DNA of 64,000 nucleotides from Streptomyces lincolnensis (GCF_001685355.1 NZ_CP016438.1:2108001-2172000); one strand, 5' to 3'. Positions 1 through 8,789 are shown, numbered from the stretch's first letter. Program-made: numbers and translations. Notes: generated by a model from the letters alone, not told the origin.

Positions 1-350
1 ACGCCGCCGAGGACGGCGTAGGAGAAGCGGCGCAGGTTGCCGAGGGTCTCGTAGTTGACGGCGGCCTCGATCTCCTCGACCCGGGCGACCTGGATCTGGC
101 CGACGTACCGCTCGCCGACGTATTTCTCCGCCGAGTACTGCTTGGTGACCGGGTGGGCGTCGCCGCTGCGTTCGACCGCGATGTAGACACCGCCGAGGAC
201 GAGGGCGGTGAGGACGAACAGGAGGCCGGAGTACAGGACGGTGAGGCGGAAGCGGATGGTGTGGGTGAAGGCGGGCAGGCGCGGGCGCCGGACGGGGAGC
301 CGCCTGGTCAGGCGTTTGAGAGAGAGCCGCTTGACGGAGGGGCGTTTCAT
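1..350 (-). CDS. Sensor histidine kinase, N-terminal part (cut by window start)
   Basis: The minus strand from the ATG at 350 encodes a basic N-terminus followed by a hydrophobic helix (around FRLTVLYSGLLFVLTALVLG), an extracytoplasmic stretch rich in charged residues, and the start of a possible second membrane segment at the window edge. This is the usual input-domain layout of a membrane histidine kinase. Its start codon overlaps the stop of the upstream OmpR-type response regulator by 4 nt (ATGA), so the two are translationally coupled partners. The HisKA and HATPase domains lie outside the window, so the kinase call rests on topology and context and the signal is unknown. Confidence 0.75.
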   Translation of the reverse strand, partial: MKRPSVKRLSLKRLTRRLPVRRPRLPAFTHTIRFRLTVLYSGLLFVLTALVLGGVYIAVERSGDAHPVTKQYSAEKYVGERYVGQIQVARVEEIEAAVNYETLGNLRRFSYAVLGG

Positions 351-1015
351 CGGGTCTCCCTCAGGCGGTAGCCCTGCCGGATCACCGTCTCGATGAGCGG
401 ATCGTCGTCCCCGGTGACCTTGCGGCGCAGCGAACCGACCGTGACGCGGACGGTGTTGGTGAACGGGTCGGCGTACTCGTCCCAGACGTGTTCGAGGAGT
501 TCCTCGGCCGGTACGACGCGGCCGGGGCGGGTCATCAGATAGTGCAGGACGCTGAACTCCTTGGGTGTGAGCTGGAGTTGGCGGTCGCCCCGGTAGGCCT
601 CGAAGCGTGCGGTGTCCAGGCGGAGTTCGCCGACCGCGACGATCGCGGTGCCGCCGTCCTCGCGGCGCAGCAACGCCCGTATGCGGGCGAGGAGTTCGGG
701 CAGCGCGAAGGGTTTGACCAGGTAGTCGTCGGCCCCCTCGTCGAGGCCGCGTACCCGGTCGGCGAGACGGTCGCGGGCGGTGAGCATCAGGATGCGGGGG
801 CCGCCGGGGTGGGCGCGGATGGCGCGGCAGACCGAGAAGCCGTCGCCGTCGGGCAGGTTGAGGTCGAGCAGGACCAGGTCGTAGTCGTTGACGACGAGTT
901 TCTCGGTCGCGGTGTCGACGTCCGGGGCGACGTCGACCGCGTAGCCGGCCCTCACCAGCCCGACCTTGAGCGCGACGACCAGGTCCTCCTCGTCCTCGAC
1001 CACCAGCAGTCGCAT
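347..1015 (-). CDS. OmpR/PhoB-family response regulator
   Basis: This 222-residue protein has an N-terminal receiver domain: acidic pair at E7-D8, phospho-acceptor D51 in LLDLNLPDG, and the conserved lysine K101 in LVKPF. The C-terminal winged helix carries the OmpR-type LTPKEFSVLHYL helix and ends in the usual VRGxGYR-like strand (IRQGYRLRETR). It should act as a DNA-binding transcription factor phosphorylated by the membrane kinase encoded immediately downstream, with which it overlaps by 4 nt. The HtrA-like protease gene lies 14 nt upstream in the same direction, so all three are probably one transcript sensing envelope conditions. The regulon cannot be read from the sequence. Confidence 0.95.
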   Translation of the reverse strand: MRLLVVEDEEDLVVALKVGLVRAGYAVDVAPDVDTATEKLVVNDYDLVLLDLNLPDGDGFSVCRAIRAHPGGPRILMLTARDRLADRVRGLDEGADDYLVKPFALPELLARIRALLRREDGGTAIVAVGELRLDTARFEAYRGDRQLQLTPKEFSVLHYLMTRPGRVVPAEELLEHVWDEYADPFTNTVRVTVGSLRRKVTGDDDPLIETVIRQGYRLRETR

Positions 1016-1029
1016 GTCCGCCCCCTGTG

Positions 1030-1980
1030 TCAGCTGCCGTCGATGATCGTCCGGGCGGCGGTCGCGGCATCCGCCACGGGGATGGCGAAACCGATGCCTA
1101 TCGAGCCGCCCCTTTGCCGGTCCAACGTCGCGATGGCCGTATTGATGCCGATGACCCGCCCGTCGGCGTCGACCAGCGGTCCGCCGGAGTTGCCCGGGTT
1201 GATCGACGCGTCGGTCTGGAGGGCGCGCCGCTGTCCACCGCCGTCGCCCAGTTGTACGGCACGGTCGAGTGCGCTGACGATGCCGGAGGTCACGGTGCCG
1301 CTGAGGCCGAGCGGCGATCCGATGGCCAGGACGGTGTCCCCGACGCCGGGGCGGGTTCCCGTGGCCAGGTCGACGGCCCGGAGCCCGCGCGCCGTCTCGG
1401 GCTCCAGTACGGCCACGTCGTGCGCCGGGTCGTCCCCGATCACCTCCGCGCGCAGCCGGCGCCCGTCCTGGAGCTCGACGGTGACGCTGGAACTGCCGTC
1501 CACCACATGGGCGTTGGTCATGATCCGGCCCCGCTCGTCGAAGACGAACCCGGAGCCCTGCCCGTTCGCCGTCCGCACGGAGACCACGCTCGGCAGCACC
1601 CGCGCCGCGACGGTCTCCAGGTCCCCGCCCGCCCGCGCGGCGGCCTGCGGCGCGGCGGGGTCGTCGTCGCCGAGACCCCCTGCCGCGTATCCGGCGGCCC
1701 CGCCCGCCAGGACTGCGGCGAGGATCGTGGCGGCGAGGGGACGGGGGGTGCGGGAGCGTGGGGGTACGGCGGGAGTGGTCGGAGCCTGGTTCTGCGGCGG
1801 GGTGGAGGGCGGTGCGGCGACCGCCGCCTCCCGCGGCGCCTGACGGGCGGGGAGCGCGGGGCGACGACCGGGGAGGAAGGAGGGGCCACGGGGTTGGCCG
1901 AGGCCGGGTGGGGACGGTGATCCGGCGGGACCGGCGGGATCCGGTGCGTCCGTCGGGGCGGAACTGGTGGGATCGGTCAC
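1030..1980 (-). CDS. Membrane-anchored HtrA/DegP-like serine protease
   Basis: The start is GTG at 1980, preceded by a perfect AAGGAGG. The 316-residue product has a long Pro/Ala-rich cytoplasmic N-terminus (1-80), one transmembrane helix (about 82-103) and a trypsin-like domain outside. The triad is visible: H158 in TNAHVV, D188 in HDVAVL, S265 in GNSGGP. The chain ends shortly after the second barrel, so the PDZ domain of classical DegP/HtrA is absent; this short form is common in actinobacteria. It probably handles misfolded or regulatory extracytoplasmic proteins. It sits directly upstream of a response regulator/kinase pair and likely shares the transcript. Confidence 0.92.
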   Translation of the reverse strand: MTDPTSSAPTDAPDPAGPAGSPSPPGLGQPRGPSFLPGRRPALPARQAPREAAVAAPPSTPPQNQAPTTPAVPPRSRTPRPLAATILAAVLAGGAAGYAAGGLGDDDPAAPQAAARAGGDLETVAARVLPSVVSVRTANGQGSGFVFDERGRIMTNAHVVDGSSSVTVELQDGRRLRAEVIGDDPAHDVAVLEPETARGLRAVDLATGTRPGVGDTVLAIGSPLGLSGTVTSGIVSALDRAVQLGDGGGQRRALQTDASINPGNSGGPLVDADGRVIGINTAIATLDRQRGGSIGIGFAIPVADAATAARTIIDGS

Positions 1981-2530
1981 GGTATGCCTCCTTGGGCGGG
2001 GAGGGGCGGGGAGGGGCAGGGGCGGGCACACTGCCGGTGTCGGAGGAGGGACCGGCGTGGGCCGGGTCCCCGAAAGTTGTCGGTCCGGTCCCCCGAAGGG
2101 GCAGGGCGTGGGGCGGGGGCCGGCACGCTCGGCGGAGACAGGACTGGCACGGCCCAGCTCTCCGGAGACGGGTCCGGCCTCCGAAGGGACGGGACCGGGG
2201 ACTGCCACCGTCCGGAGCCACGGGACCGGCACGGCCCGCACCCCTGGGAGACGCCGGCCCGGACCCCTGCGAGCCGTGAGGCAAGGACTGCCACGGTCGC
2301 GCGAGCCGGACCGGCACGGCCCGCGTCCCCGCGGGGTATCGGCCCGACCCTCGCAGTGGCACAAGCCCCCGCTCCGCATGTCGTCGTAGGCCGACGGCAC
2401 GATGGCCCACCGGACGCACGGCACCGGCGGACGCATGCGCCCCGCCAGATGCGCCGTCCAGCCGGACACACAGCGCCCCCTCCCGGACACACCCGCCCCG
2501 CCAGACGCCCGGAGCCCCCTCCCATGTCAC
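1981..2530. repeat. 550-bp gene-free stretch with degenerate interspersed repeats
   Basis: No credible gene was found here between the protease start and the VWA gene stop. The stretch contains recurring related blocks: gactggcacggcccag at 2143-2158, gaccggcacggcccgc at 2224-2239 and again at 2309-2324, alternating with gactgccaccgtcc (2199-2212) and gactgccacggtc (2286-2298). Open frames crossing it are rich in Gly/Pro/Arg with no family resemblance. The part nearest 1980 must contain the protease ribosome-binding site and probably its promoter. The origin of the repeats is unknown. Confidence 0.5.
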
Positions 2531-3481
2531 TCACGGCAGCCGGGAGAACCACAGCAGGGACGTCGCGGCGGCGATCAGCGCCGTGGCGAGGCCGCCGGCC
2601 ACGAACCACTGCCAGATCTCGCGTTGCTCGGTGCGGTAGCCGACGGAGCTGCCGATGTCCTCGTAGACGGCCTGGAGCTCCTCCCCCGTGGCGGCCTCGT
2701 GATAGTCGCCGCCGGTGCGGGAGGCGAGGCTCTCCAGGGCGGGTCCGTCGACGGGGACCTGGAGGGTGCGGCCGTCGCCGAGGTCGACCATGCCTTCCGG
2801 GGTGCCATAGGCGATGGTGGAGACGGGGATGCGCTCCGCGGCGACCTCCTCGGCCGCCGACTCGACCGAGCGGCCGACGGTGTTGGAGCCGTCGGAGAGC
2901 AGGACGATGTGGGCGGGCGGGGGTTCGGTCTCGGCCTGCCGGTCCAGTGCCCGGATCGCGTTGCGCGCGGCGATGACGGCCTCGCCGATCGCGGTGCCCT
3001 GGCCGGTGGTGAGCTGCTGGATGGCCGAGCTCAGCACCACCCGGTCGGTGGTCGGCGGGACCGCGACCGTGGCGGAGCCGCTGAACGTGACCAGTCCGGT
3101 GTTGAAGCGCTCGGGCAGCCGGTCGATGAAGGCGAGGGCGGCGCGCTGGGCGGCGATGAACCTGGTGGGTTCGACGTCGGTGGCCTCCATGGAGCCGGAG
3201 GTGTCGAAGGCGACGACGATCGTGGCCCGTTCCCGGGGCACCTGGACGTCGGCCGTCGGCCGGGCGAAGCCCAGCACCAGCAGGGCGAGCGTGGCGCAGA
3301 AGGCTCCCGCCGGGACGTGCCGCCGCCAGCCCGGCCGGCGGGGCGCGACCTTGTCGAGCAGATCGAGGTTGGTGAAGCGGACGGCGTAGCGGCCCCGCCT
3401 GCGCTGGACCAGCAGATACGCGGCGATCAGCGCGGCGAGCGGCACCAGGAGCAGCAGCCAGCCGGGGGAACGCAGGCCCAT
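2531..3481 (-). CDS. VWA-domain membrane protein (BatA-like)
   Basis: The ATG at 3481 follows GGAGGGATC. The 316-residue product has two N-terminal hydrophobic helices (about 8-24 and 57-73), a von Willebrand A domain whose MIDAS begins D93-T-S95-G-S97, and a C-terminal transmembrane helix just before the stop. This is the BatA-type topology, with the metal-binding domain outside the membrane. It is the last gene of the small secreted protein-MoxR-DUF58-VWA operon. In such clusters the AAA ATPase and the VWA protein are thought to cooperate in maturation of envelope or enzyme complexes; the client here is unknown. Confidence 0.93.
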   Translation of the reverse strand: MGLRSPGWLLLLVPLAALIAAYLLVQRRRGRYAVRFTNLDLLDKVAPRRPGWRRHVPAGAFCATLALLVLGFARPTADVQVPRERATIVVAFDTSGSMEATDVEPTRFIAAQRAALAFIDRLPERFNTGLVTFSGSATVAVPPTTDRVVLSSAIQQLTTGQGTAIGEAVIAARNAIRALDRQAETEPPPAHIVLLSDGSNTVGRSVESAAEEVAAERIPVSTIAYGTPEGMVDLGDGRTLQVPVDGPALESLASRTGGDYHEAATGEELQAVYEDIGSSVGYRTEQREIWQWFVAGGLATALIAAATSLLWFSRLP

Positions 3482-3512
3482 GATCCCTCCTCTCCTGTCG
3501 TGGTCCCCGGTG

Positions 3513-4421
3513 TCATGCGGCACCGCCTCCCGCCCGGCGCCGCTGATCGTCGACGTACCGCACGACGTCCCGCACCCAGTCCCGGTCCGTGCGCAGCCTG
3601 AGGTGCGCGGCCCCGGCGCGGTGGATGGACCGCTTGATCAGGGCCCGTTGCTCCAGGGCGGCCTCGGCGTAGCGTTCGCGCACCTTCCGGGTGTGTGTGG
3701 GGATGTCGCGGCGGCGGCCGGTCTCCGGGTCGACGACGGTCAGCAGGCCGACGTCGGGCAGTTCCATCTCGCGCGGGTCGACGGTCTCCACGGCGAGGAC
3801 CTGGTGGCGCCGGGCCACGCTCCGCAGCGGCTGCTCCCAGCCGGTCTCCAGGAAGTCGGAGACGACCGCGACGAGTCCGCGTCCCGGCAGCACCCGCAGC
3901 GCCCGCAGGGCGTCGGCGAGGGCGGCATCGGGGGCGCCGGGCGCGACCCGGGGCCGGTCGAGGGCCGCGCGCAGGATCGTGAGCAGGTGCTGCCGTCCGG
4001 AGCGGGGCGGGATCCGCCGTATGCCGTACGGCCCCGTGATCTGCGCCCCGAGGCGGTTTCCCGCCCGCTCGGTCAGAAAGGCGACGGATGCCGCCGCGCC
4101 CACCGCCAGGTCCCGCTTCTCCATCCGGGCCGTGCCGAAGTCCATGCTCGCGGAGGCGTCGAGGACGATCCAGGTGGTGAGTTCGCGGTCGGCGAGCGTG
4201 AGACGGACGTGCGGGACGGTGGTGCGGGCGGTGGCGTTCCAGTCCATCCGGCGCACGTCGTCCCCGATGACGTACGGCCGAGTCTCGGACAGTTCGCTGC
4301 CCGGCCCCGGCAGGAGCGCGGCGTGATCGCCCTGGAGGAGCCCGTCCGGATTCCGGGTGAAGAGCAACTCCAGGTGTTTCAGGGCCTGTTCGGGGGTGAG
4401 TTCGCGCAGGGTGGGGGTCAT
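3513..4421 (-). CDS. DUF58 domain protein
   Basis: This 302-residue protein carries the DUF58 signature: an RPYVIGDDVRRMDWNATAR block followed by a VWA-like fold beginning IVLDASASMDFGT. No signal peptide or strong membrane segment is visible, so it is probably cytoplasmic or peripheral. Its ATG overlaps the MoxR stop by 4 nt (ATGA at 4418-4421), and the VWA gene follows after 31 nt with its own ribosome-binding site. Linkage to MoxR and VWA is the standard arrangement for this family. The precise function of DUF58 is not established. Confidence 0.94.
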   Translation of the reverse strand: MTPTLRELTPEQALKHLELLFTRNPDGLLQGDHAALLPGPGSELSETRPYVIGDDVRRMDWNATARTTVPHVRLTLADRELTTWIVLDASASMDFGTARMEKRDLAVGAAASVAFLTERAGNRLGAQITGPYGIRRIPPRSGRQHLLTILRAALDRPRVAPGAPDAALADALRALRVLPGRGLVAVVSDFLETGWEQPLRSVARRHQVLAVETVDPREMELPDVGLLTVVDPETGRRRDIPTHTRKVRERYAEAALEQRALIKRSIHRAGAAHLRLRTDRDWVRDVVRYVDDQRRRAGGGAA

Positions 4422-5395
4422 GCCACTGCCTCCTGGGCGGCCTGGCGTGGACTGATCCGCGGCTGCTGGACCGCGGTGAGCACCTCGTCGACGATCTCGC
4501 CCGGGGTGATGCCATCGGCGAGCGCGTCGAAGGACAGCACGAGCCGGTGCGCGATGACCTCGTGCGCCAGGTCGCCCACGTCCTTGGGCAGGACGTAGCC
4601 ACGGCCGCGCAGCAGGGCCAGCGCCCGGGCGGCGGCGACCAGGCCGAGGGTGGCGCGCGGGCCCGCGCCGTGCGCCAACCGGCTTTCCGGTCCGGCGAGT
4701 TCACGGGTCGAGCAGACCAGTCGTACGGCGTACTCGGCGACCGCGTGGTGCACGAACACCTGGTCGGCGGCACGCTGGAGGGCGATGAGCCGCTCGGGGG
4801 TGAGGACGCGGCGCGGGCTGGGCGGGTCGACGCTCATCCGGTAGAGGATGGCGAGTTCCTCGGACTCGCTGGGTGCGGCGACCTCCACCTTGAGCAGGAA
4901 GCGGTCGCGCTGGGCCTCGGGGAGGCGGTAGACGCCCTCGGACTCGATGGGGTTCTGGGTGGCGAGGACGAGGAACGGCTCGGGGACGGGGAGGGTGGTG
5001 CCGCCGATGGAGACCTGGTGCTCCCCCATGACCTCCAGGAGCGCGGACTGCACCTTGGCGGGGGCGCGGTTGATCTCGTCGGCGAGGACGACGTTGGCGA
5101 TCACCGGGCCCGGTTCGATGTCGAACGCCTCCTGGGAGGGGCGGTAGATCCGGGTCCCGGTGATGTCGGACGGCACCAGGTCGGGGGTGAACTGGAGACG
5201 CGCGAAGTGACCGCCGGCGACATGCGCGAGGGTCTTCGCGGCGAGCGTCTTGGCGACGCCGGGGACGCCTTCGAGCAGGCAGTGGCCGCGGGCCAGGATC
5301 GCCGTGAACAGGCGTTCCACCATGCGGTCCTGGCCGACGATGACGCGTTTCACCTCGAAGAGGGCCTCTTCGAGGAGCTTGCCCTCCGTGGTCAC
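4418..5395 (-). CDS. MoxR-family AAA ATPase
   Basis: The product has 325 residues from a GTG start at 5395. It has Walker A GVPGVAKT (43-50), Walker B VVLADEINRA (about 102-111), a sensor-1 ATQNPIE motif and the arginine-rich MoxR C-terminal lid. MoxR ATPases act as chaperones that activate or assemble partner complexes, usually with the VWA proteins encoded beside them. It overlaps the upstream small secreted protein gene by 4 nt (GTGA) and the downstream DUF58 gene by 4 nt. The tight overlaps argue for one translationally coupled operon. Confidence 0.96.
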   Translation of the reverse strand: MTTEGKLLEEALFEVKRVIVGQDRMVERLFTAILARGHCLLEGVPGVAKTLAAKTLAHVAGGHFARLQFTPDLVPSDITGTRIYRPSQEAFDIEPGPVIANVVLADEINRAPAKVQSALLEVMGEHQVSIGGTTLPVPEPFLVLATQNPIESEGVYRLPEAQRDRFLLKVEVAAPSESEELAILYRMSVDPPSPRRVLTPERLIALQRAADQVFVHHAVAEYAVRLVCSTRELAGPESRLAHGAGPRATLGLVAAARALALLRGRGYVLPKDVGDLAHEVIAHRLVLSFDALADGITPGEIVDEVLTAVQQPRISPRQAAQEAVA

Positions 5396-5601
5396 AGGTC
5401 GGAGGCGGGGTCGGTGCCGGCGGTTGAGGTACTGCCCTTGTTCGGGCAGTCCTCGCCGGTCTTGCCGTCGTCCACGACCAGCCTGACCTGGCCCGCGGGT
5501 TTGTCGTCGCCGTCGGCGGCGAGGGCGACCCCGACGCCTCCGGCCAGGGCGAGGGTGGTGAGGGCTCCGGTGACCATCCATGTGCGTGTGGGTCGTGTCA
5601 T
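5392..5601 (-). CDS. Small secreted or membrane-tethered protein of unknown function
   Basis: This 69-residue product begins MTRPTRTWMVTGAL and has one hydrophobic helix with a plausible AxA signal-peptidase site (ALAADGD). A short mature part follows, rich in Asp, Lys, Gly and Thr, with a single cysteine (GEDCPNKG). No family is recognised. The gene is upstream of and overlaps moxR (GTGA at 5392-5395), so it is the first gene of the MoxR-DUF58-VWA operon. It may be an extracytoplasmic partner or client of that system; this is inference from position only. Confidence 0.7.
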   Translation of the reverse strand: MTRPTRTWMVTGALTTLALAGGVGVALAADGDDKPAGQVRLVVDDGKTGEDCPNKGSTSTAGTDPASDL

Positions 5602-5649
5602 GGAGCCAAGACCATCAGGCGGGGGCGAAAACGGGCTTAAAGCCGGGCC

Positions 5650-7173
5650 TCACTGCTGGCTGTCGAGCCGTTGGCCGCGCAGCATGAACCAGGCCGCGAC
5701 CGCCGCGGCCAGCAGGACCGCCGCACCCGCTCCCGCTGCCACCGTGAGTCCGTCCACGAACGAGGTGCGGGCCGCGTCGAGCATGGCCGCCGCCGTGTGC
5801 GGGGGCAGACTCGACGCCACCTCCACCGCGCCGCCCAGCGACTCGTGAGCCTCCGGCGGGGTGCCGGCCGGGCCCGGGAAGCCCCGGTACACACCCGTCA
5901 CGATCGAACCCAGTACGGCGATACCGAGGGCCGCGCCCAGTTCGTACGCCGTTTCGGAGACGGCCGACGCGGCGCCCGCCTGTTCCTTGGGGACGGAGCC
6001 GAGGATGACGTCGGCCGTGACGGTGAAGGAGAAGCCGGCGCCGATGCCGACGACCAGGAGGGCGGCGCCCAGGAGGGGGTAGCCGGTGGACCGGTCGATC
6101 ACGGTGAGGGCGGCCAGGGCCAGGCCGACCGCGGCGAGGCCGCCGGCGACGACCGCTCGGACGGAGAAGCGCCGCGCCGCCCGGCCCGCGATCAGACCGG
6201 CCACCACCGCGCCCACCGCGGCGGGCAGTTCGGCCAGGCCGGCCTCCAACGGGCGCCTGCCCTGGACCAGTTGCAGATACTGGGAGAGGAAGAACACCAG
6301 GCCGGACAGGCCGAGGATGGTCAGCAGGTCGGCCAGGACCGCGCCGCTGAAGCCACGGTTGCGGAACAGGCGCATGTCGAGCAGCGGGGCCGGCAGGGTG
6401 AGCTGTCGGCGTACGAAGCCGTAGAGCGCGCCCGCGCCCAGCAGACCGGCGGTGAGGGTCTCCCACGTGAAGCCGTGGGTGGCGGCCTCCTTGACGGCGT
6501 ACACGACGGCGATCATGCCGACCAGGGAGAGGGCGACACTGGTCATGTCCCACGGACCGGGACGCGGGTTCCGCGACTCGGGCAGCAGCTTGATGCCGAC
6601 GACGACGAGAACCGCCATCACGGGCAGGTTGATGAGGAAGACCGAGCCCCACCAGAAGTGTTCGAGCAGGAAGCCGCCGATGATCGGGCCCAGCGCCGTG
6701 CCGGCGGAGGCGGTCGCACCCCAGATGCCGACGGCGAGGCTGCGTTCGCGCGAGTCGTGGAACAGGTTGCGGATCAGGGCGAGTGTCGCGGGCATCAGGG
6801 TGGCGCCGGCCACTCCGAGCAGGGCCCGGGCCGCGATCATCAGTTCCGGGGTGGTGGCGTAGGCGTTCAGGACGGATATCGCCCCGAACGCCGTGGCGCC
6901 GATGAGCAGGATCCGCTTGCGCCCGATGCGGTCGCCCAGGCTGCCCATGGAGACGAGCAGTCCGGCGATGACGAAGGAGTAGACGTCGCCGATCCACAGG
7001 AGCTGGGTGCCGGAGGGCTTGAGGTCCTCGCTGATGTAGGGGGTCGCGAGACCGAGGACGGTCGCGTCGACGGCCACCAGCAGCACGGCGAGCACCAGGA
7101 CGGCCAGCGCGAGCCAGCGGCCGGGACGCTTCACCGCCTCGTTCGGGGTCGCCGACTGCACGGTGCTGGTCAT
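5650..7173 (-). CDS. MFS drug:H+ antiporter (DHA2/EmrB-QacA type, about 14 TM)
   Basis: The 507-residue polytopic membrane protein starts at ATG 7173 after AGAGAGGAATC. It has the MFS loop motif GDRIGRKRIL after the second helix, the DHA2 TM1 motif with an acidic residue (LLVAVDATVLGLA), and enough hydrophobic segments for 14 helices. Length and motifs match QacA/EmrB-type multidrug exporters driven by the proton gradient. Its start overlaps the stop of the TetR gene by 4 nt, so regulator and pump are co-transcribed. The substrate cannot be deduced; resistance to a self-made or environmental toxic compound is typical. Confidence 0.93.
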   Translation of the reverse strand: MTSTVQSATPNEAVKRPGRWLALAVLVLAVLLVAVDATVLGLATPYISEDLKPSGTQLLWIGDVYSFVIAGLLVSMGSLGDRIGRKRILLIGATAFGAISVLNAYATTPELMIAARALLGVAGATLMPATLALIRNLFHDSRERSLAVGIWGATASAGTALGPIIGGFLLEHFWWGSVFLINLPVMAVLVVVGIKLLPESRNPRPGPWDMTSVALSLVGMIAVVYAVKEAATHGFTWETLTAGLLGAGALYGFVRRQLTLPAPLLDMRLFRNRGFSGAVLADLLTILGLSGLVFFLSQYLQLVQGRRPLEAGLAELPAAVGAVVAGLIAGRAARRFSVRAVVAGGLAAVGLALAALTVIDRSTGYPLLGAALLVVGIGAGFSFTVTADVILGSVPKEQAGAASAVSETAYELGAALGIAVLGSIVTGVYRGFPGPAGTPPEAHESLGGAVEVASSLPPHTAAAMLDAARTSFVDGLTVAAGAGAAVLLAAAVAAWFMLRGQRLDSQQ

Positions 7174-7736
7174 GATTCCTCTCTCGGTTGTGCGGGATGG
7201 CGTACCGCGCCGCCGAGCAGCAGCTCGACGATCATGAAGGTGAAGTCCTTGGAGGCCACGCGGCCTTCCGAGACGGCCCAGGCGCCGGAGGCCAGCAGCC
7301 CGTACAGCGCCTCGGTGAGCCAGGCCGGTGTGAGGTCGATGCGGAACTCGCCGGCCGCCTGGCCGCGTTTGAACAGGTCCGCGATGCGCTCGTCGATGCG
7401 GGTCCAGCCCGCGTTCTGCTGCCCGTCCTCGAACAGCTGGTTCTCGGAGTAGAGGAAGGCGAGCAGGGCGGCGACCGGTTCGATCGCGCGTACGAGACGG
7501 CGTACGGCGTCGCTCGCGGGCCCGTCGTCGAGGCGGGCGGCGTCCAGCGCGGCCTCGCACTCCGCGATGCCGAGCGCCTCCAGCGCCCGTACGAGCGCGT
7601 CGCGCCCGGCGAAGAGGCGGTGCAGCGTCGCCCGGCTGATCCCGGCGGCCTTGGCGACCTCGTCCATGGTCGCGGTGGATTTACGGGTCAGCAGGGCAGC
7701 GGCACTGCGCAGCACATGGTCACGATCGACAGCCAT
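7170..7736 (-). CDS. TetR-family transcriptional repressor of the adjacent efflux pump
   Basis: The product has 188 residues from ATG 7736 (MAVDRDHVLRSAAALL). The N-terminal TetR helix-turn-helix is evident (TMDEVAKAAGISRATLHRLF), followed by an all-helical ligand-binding domain. An upstream in-frame ATG would extend into the operator region and lacks a ribosome-binding site, so the shorter start was chosen. It overlaps the MFS gene by 4 nt. A perfect palindrome lies 20 nt upstream of the start, consistent with autoregulation and control of the pump. Confidence 0.93.
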   Translation of the reverse strand: MAVDRDHVLRSAAALLTRKSTATMDEVAKAAGISRATLHRLFAGRDALVRALEALGIAECEAALDAARLDDGPASDAVRRLVRAIEPVAALLAFLYSENQLFEDGQQNAGWTRIDERIADLFKRGQAAGEFRIDLTPAWLTEALYGLLASGAWAVSEGRVASKDFTFMIVELLLGGAVRHPAQPREES

Positions 7737-7755
7737 GAGACAACCATAGCCCACG

Positions 7756-7773
7756 TGAGACATACTTGTCTCA
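7756..7773. promoter_or_regulatory. Putative TetR operator palindrome
   Basis: The 18-bp sequence TGAGACATACTTGTCTCA has perfect 7-bp arms around a 4-bp centre. It lies just upstream of the TetR start codon. Further GAGAC/GTCTC half-sites lie at about 7737-7742 and 7789-7793. This is the expected position and shape for an autoregulatory TetR site controlling the TetR-MFS operon. Confidence 0.75.
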
Positions 7774-7817
7774 CCGCGGGCATGGACGTCTCATGGCCGA
7801 CGATCAGCGGGGTTTTC

Positions 7818-8789
7818 TCAGTGCCAGGGCAGCTGCCCGCGCGTCTCCCAGTACGCTCGCGGGTCCTCCACCAGCGCGGCCAGCCGCGTCAGCTGCTCCT
7901 CGTCCAGGTCGACGACGGCGGCGTGCAGGTTGGAGGCCAGGTGGTTGACGGTGGCGGCACCGGAGAGGACGACCCCCGCCCACGGCTGCCGCAGGACCAG
8001 CGCGAGGGCGACCGCATCACAGCCCAGAGACGTTTCTTCGGCTACGGCCCGGAGGGCCTCCGGAGCGTGCGGCGCCGCGAGCCGTCCGTTCGCCATGCCC
8101 TCCTTCACAATCACCGTGAGTCCGGCGTCGTGGGCCTCGGCGAGGGCCGGGCCGGCCGAGGTCTCCAGGGCGTTGTACGTCGACTGGACGGTACGGAAGA
8201 GGGGTTCGCCGTCGACGGTCACCGCGAGGGCGGCGCGGATGGCGTCGGCCTGGGCGGGGCCGCTGGTGGAGAAGCCGATGGTGGTGCCCCGGGCGGCTTC
8301 CTCGGCGAGCTCGGCGTGGAGCTCCTTGTCGGTGAGGGCCGGGCTGTCCGGGGTCACCGAGTGGATCTGGTAGAGGTCGAGCCGGTCGCCGAGGAGCGCG
8401 GCGGTCTCGGTGCGCTGACGCTCGTAGGTCCGGACGGTGTGGTCCTTGACCTCGTGCGTCTCGGCGTCCGCCGACCAGCCGGCGGTGTACGTGTAGCCCC
8501 ACTTGCTGCCCACGACGACGTCGTCGATGTCGGGGCGGGCGTTGAGCCAGTCGGCGAGGAACTCCTCGGAGCGGCCGTAGGAGCGGGCCACGTCGAAGTA
8601 GCGGACGCCCTGGAAGTAGGCGGCGTCGAGGAGTTCGTGGGTGCGGGTGCGCAGCGTCTCGACGCTGCGGTTCTCTCCGAGGTCTTGGTCGCGGCCGAGG
8701 TTGATGTAGCCAGGGCGGCCGACTGCGGCAAGACCGAGGCCGATGTGACAGGTCGGGGTCGTTGCTATGGCCAGTCGGGCGAAAGGCAT
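7818..8789 (-). CDS. Aldo/keto reductase family protein
   Basis: The 323-residue protein shows an AKR (beta/alpha)8 pattern: the Asp/Tyr region [19 protein letters not shown], the Lys strand VVVGSKWGY, and the [11 protein letters not shown] strand that supplies the His. It should catalyse NADPH-dependent carbonyl/alcohol interconversion in the cytoplasm; the substrate is unknown. The ATG at 8789 ([11 protein letters not shown]) is preferred over an upstream in-frame start. It appears monocistronic, between the TetR operator region and argH. Confidence 0.92.
   Translation of the reverse strand: MPFARLAIATTPTCHIGLGLAAVGRPGYINLGRDQDLGENRSVETLRTRTHELLDAAYFQGVRYFDVARSYGRSEEFLADWLNARPDIDDVVVGSKWGYTYTAGWSADAETHEVKDHTVRTYERQRTETAALLGDRLDLYQIHSVTPDSPALTDKELHAELAEEAARGTTIGFSTSGPAQADAIRAALAVTVDGEPLFRTVQSTYNALETSAGPALAEAHDAGLTVIVKEGMANGRLAAPHAPEALRAVAEETSLGCDAVALALVLRQPWAGVVLSGAATVNHLASNLHAAVVDLDEEQLTRLAALVEDPRAYWETRGQLPWH

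Noticed and set aside
347..2530. A 727-codon open frame running from the response regulator through the protease and the upstream gap
   Set aside because: Only the last 222 codons resemble a protein family. The rest lies out of frame over the protease gene and has Arg/Pro-rich shadow composition.
5602..5649. A terminator hairpin between the MFS stop and the small secreted protein start
   Set aside because: The cgggcttaaagcccg-like pairing is short and imperfect, so it was not listed as a feature.
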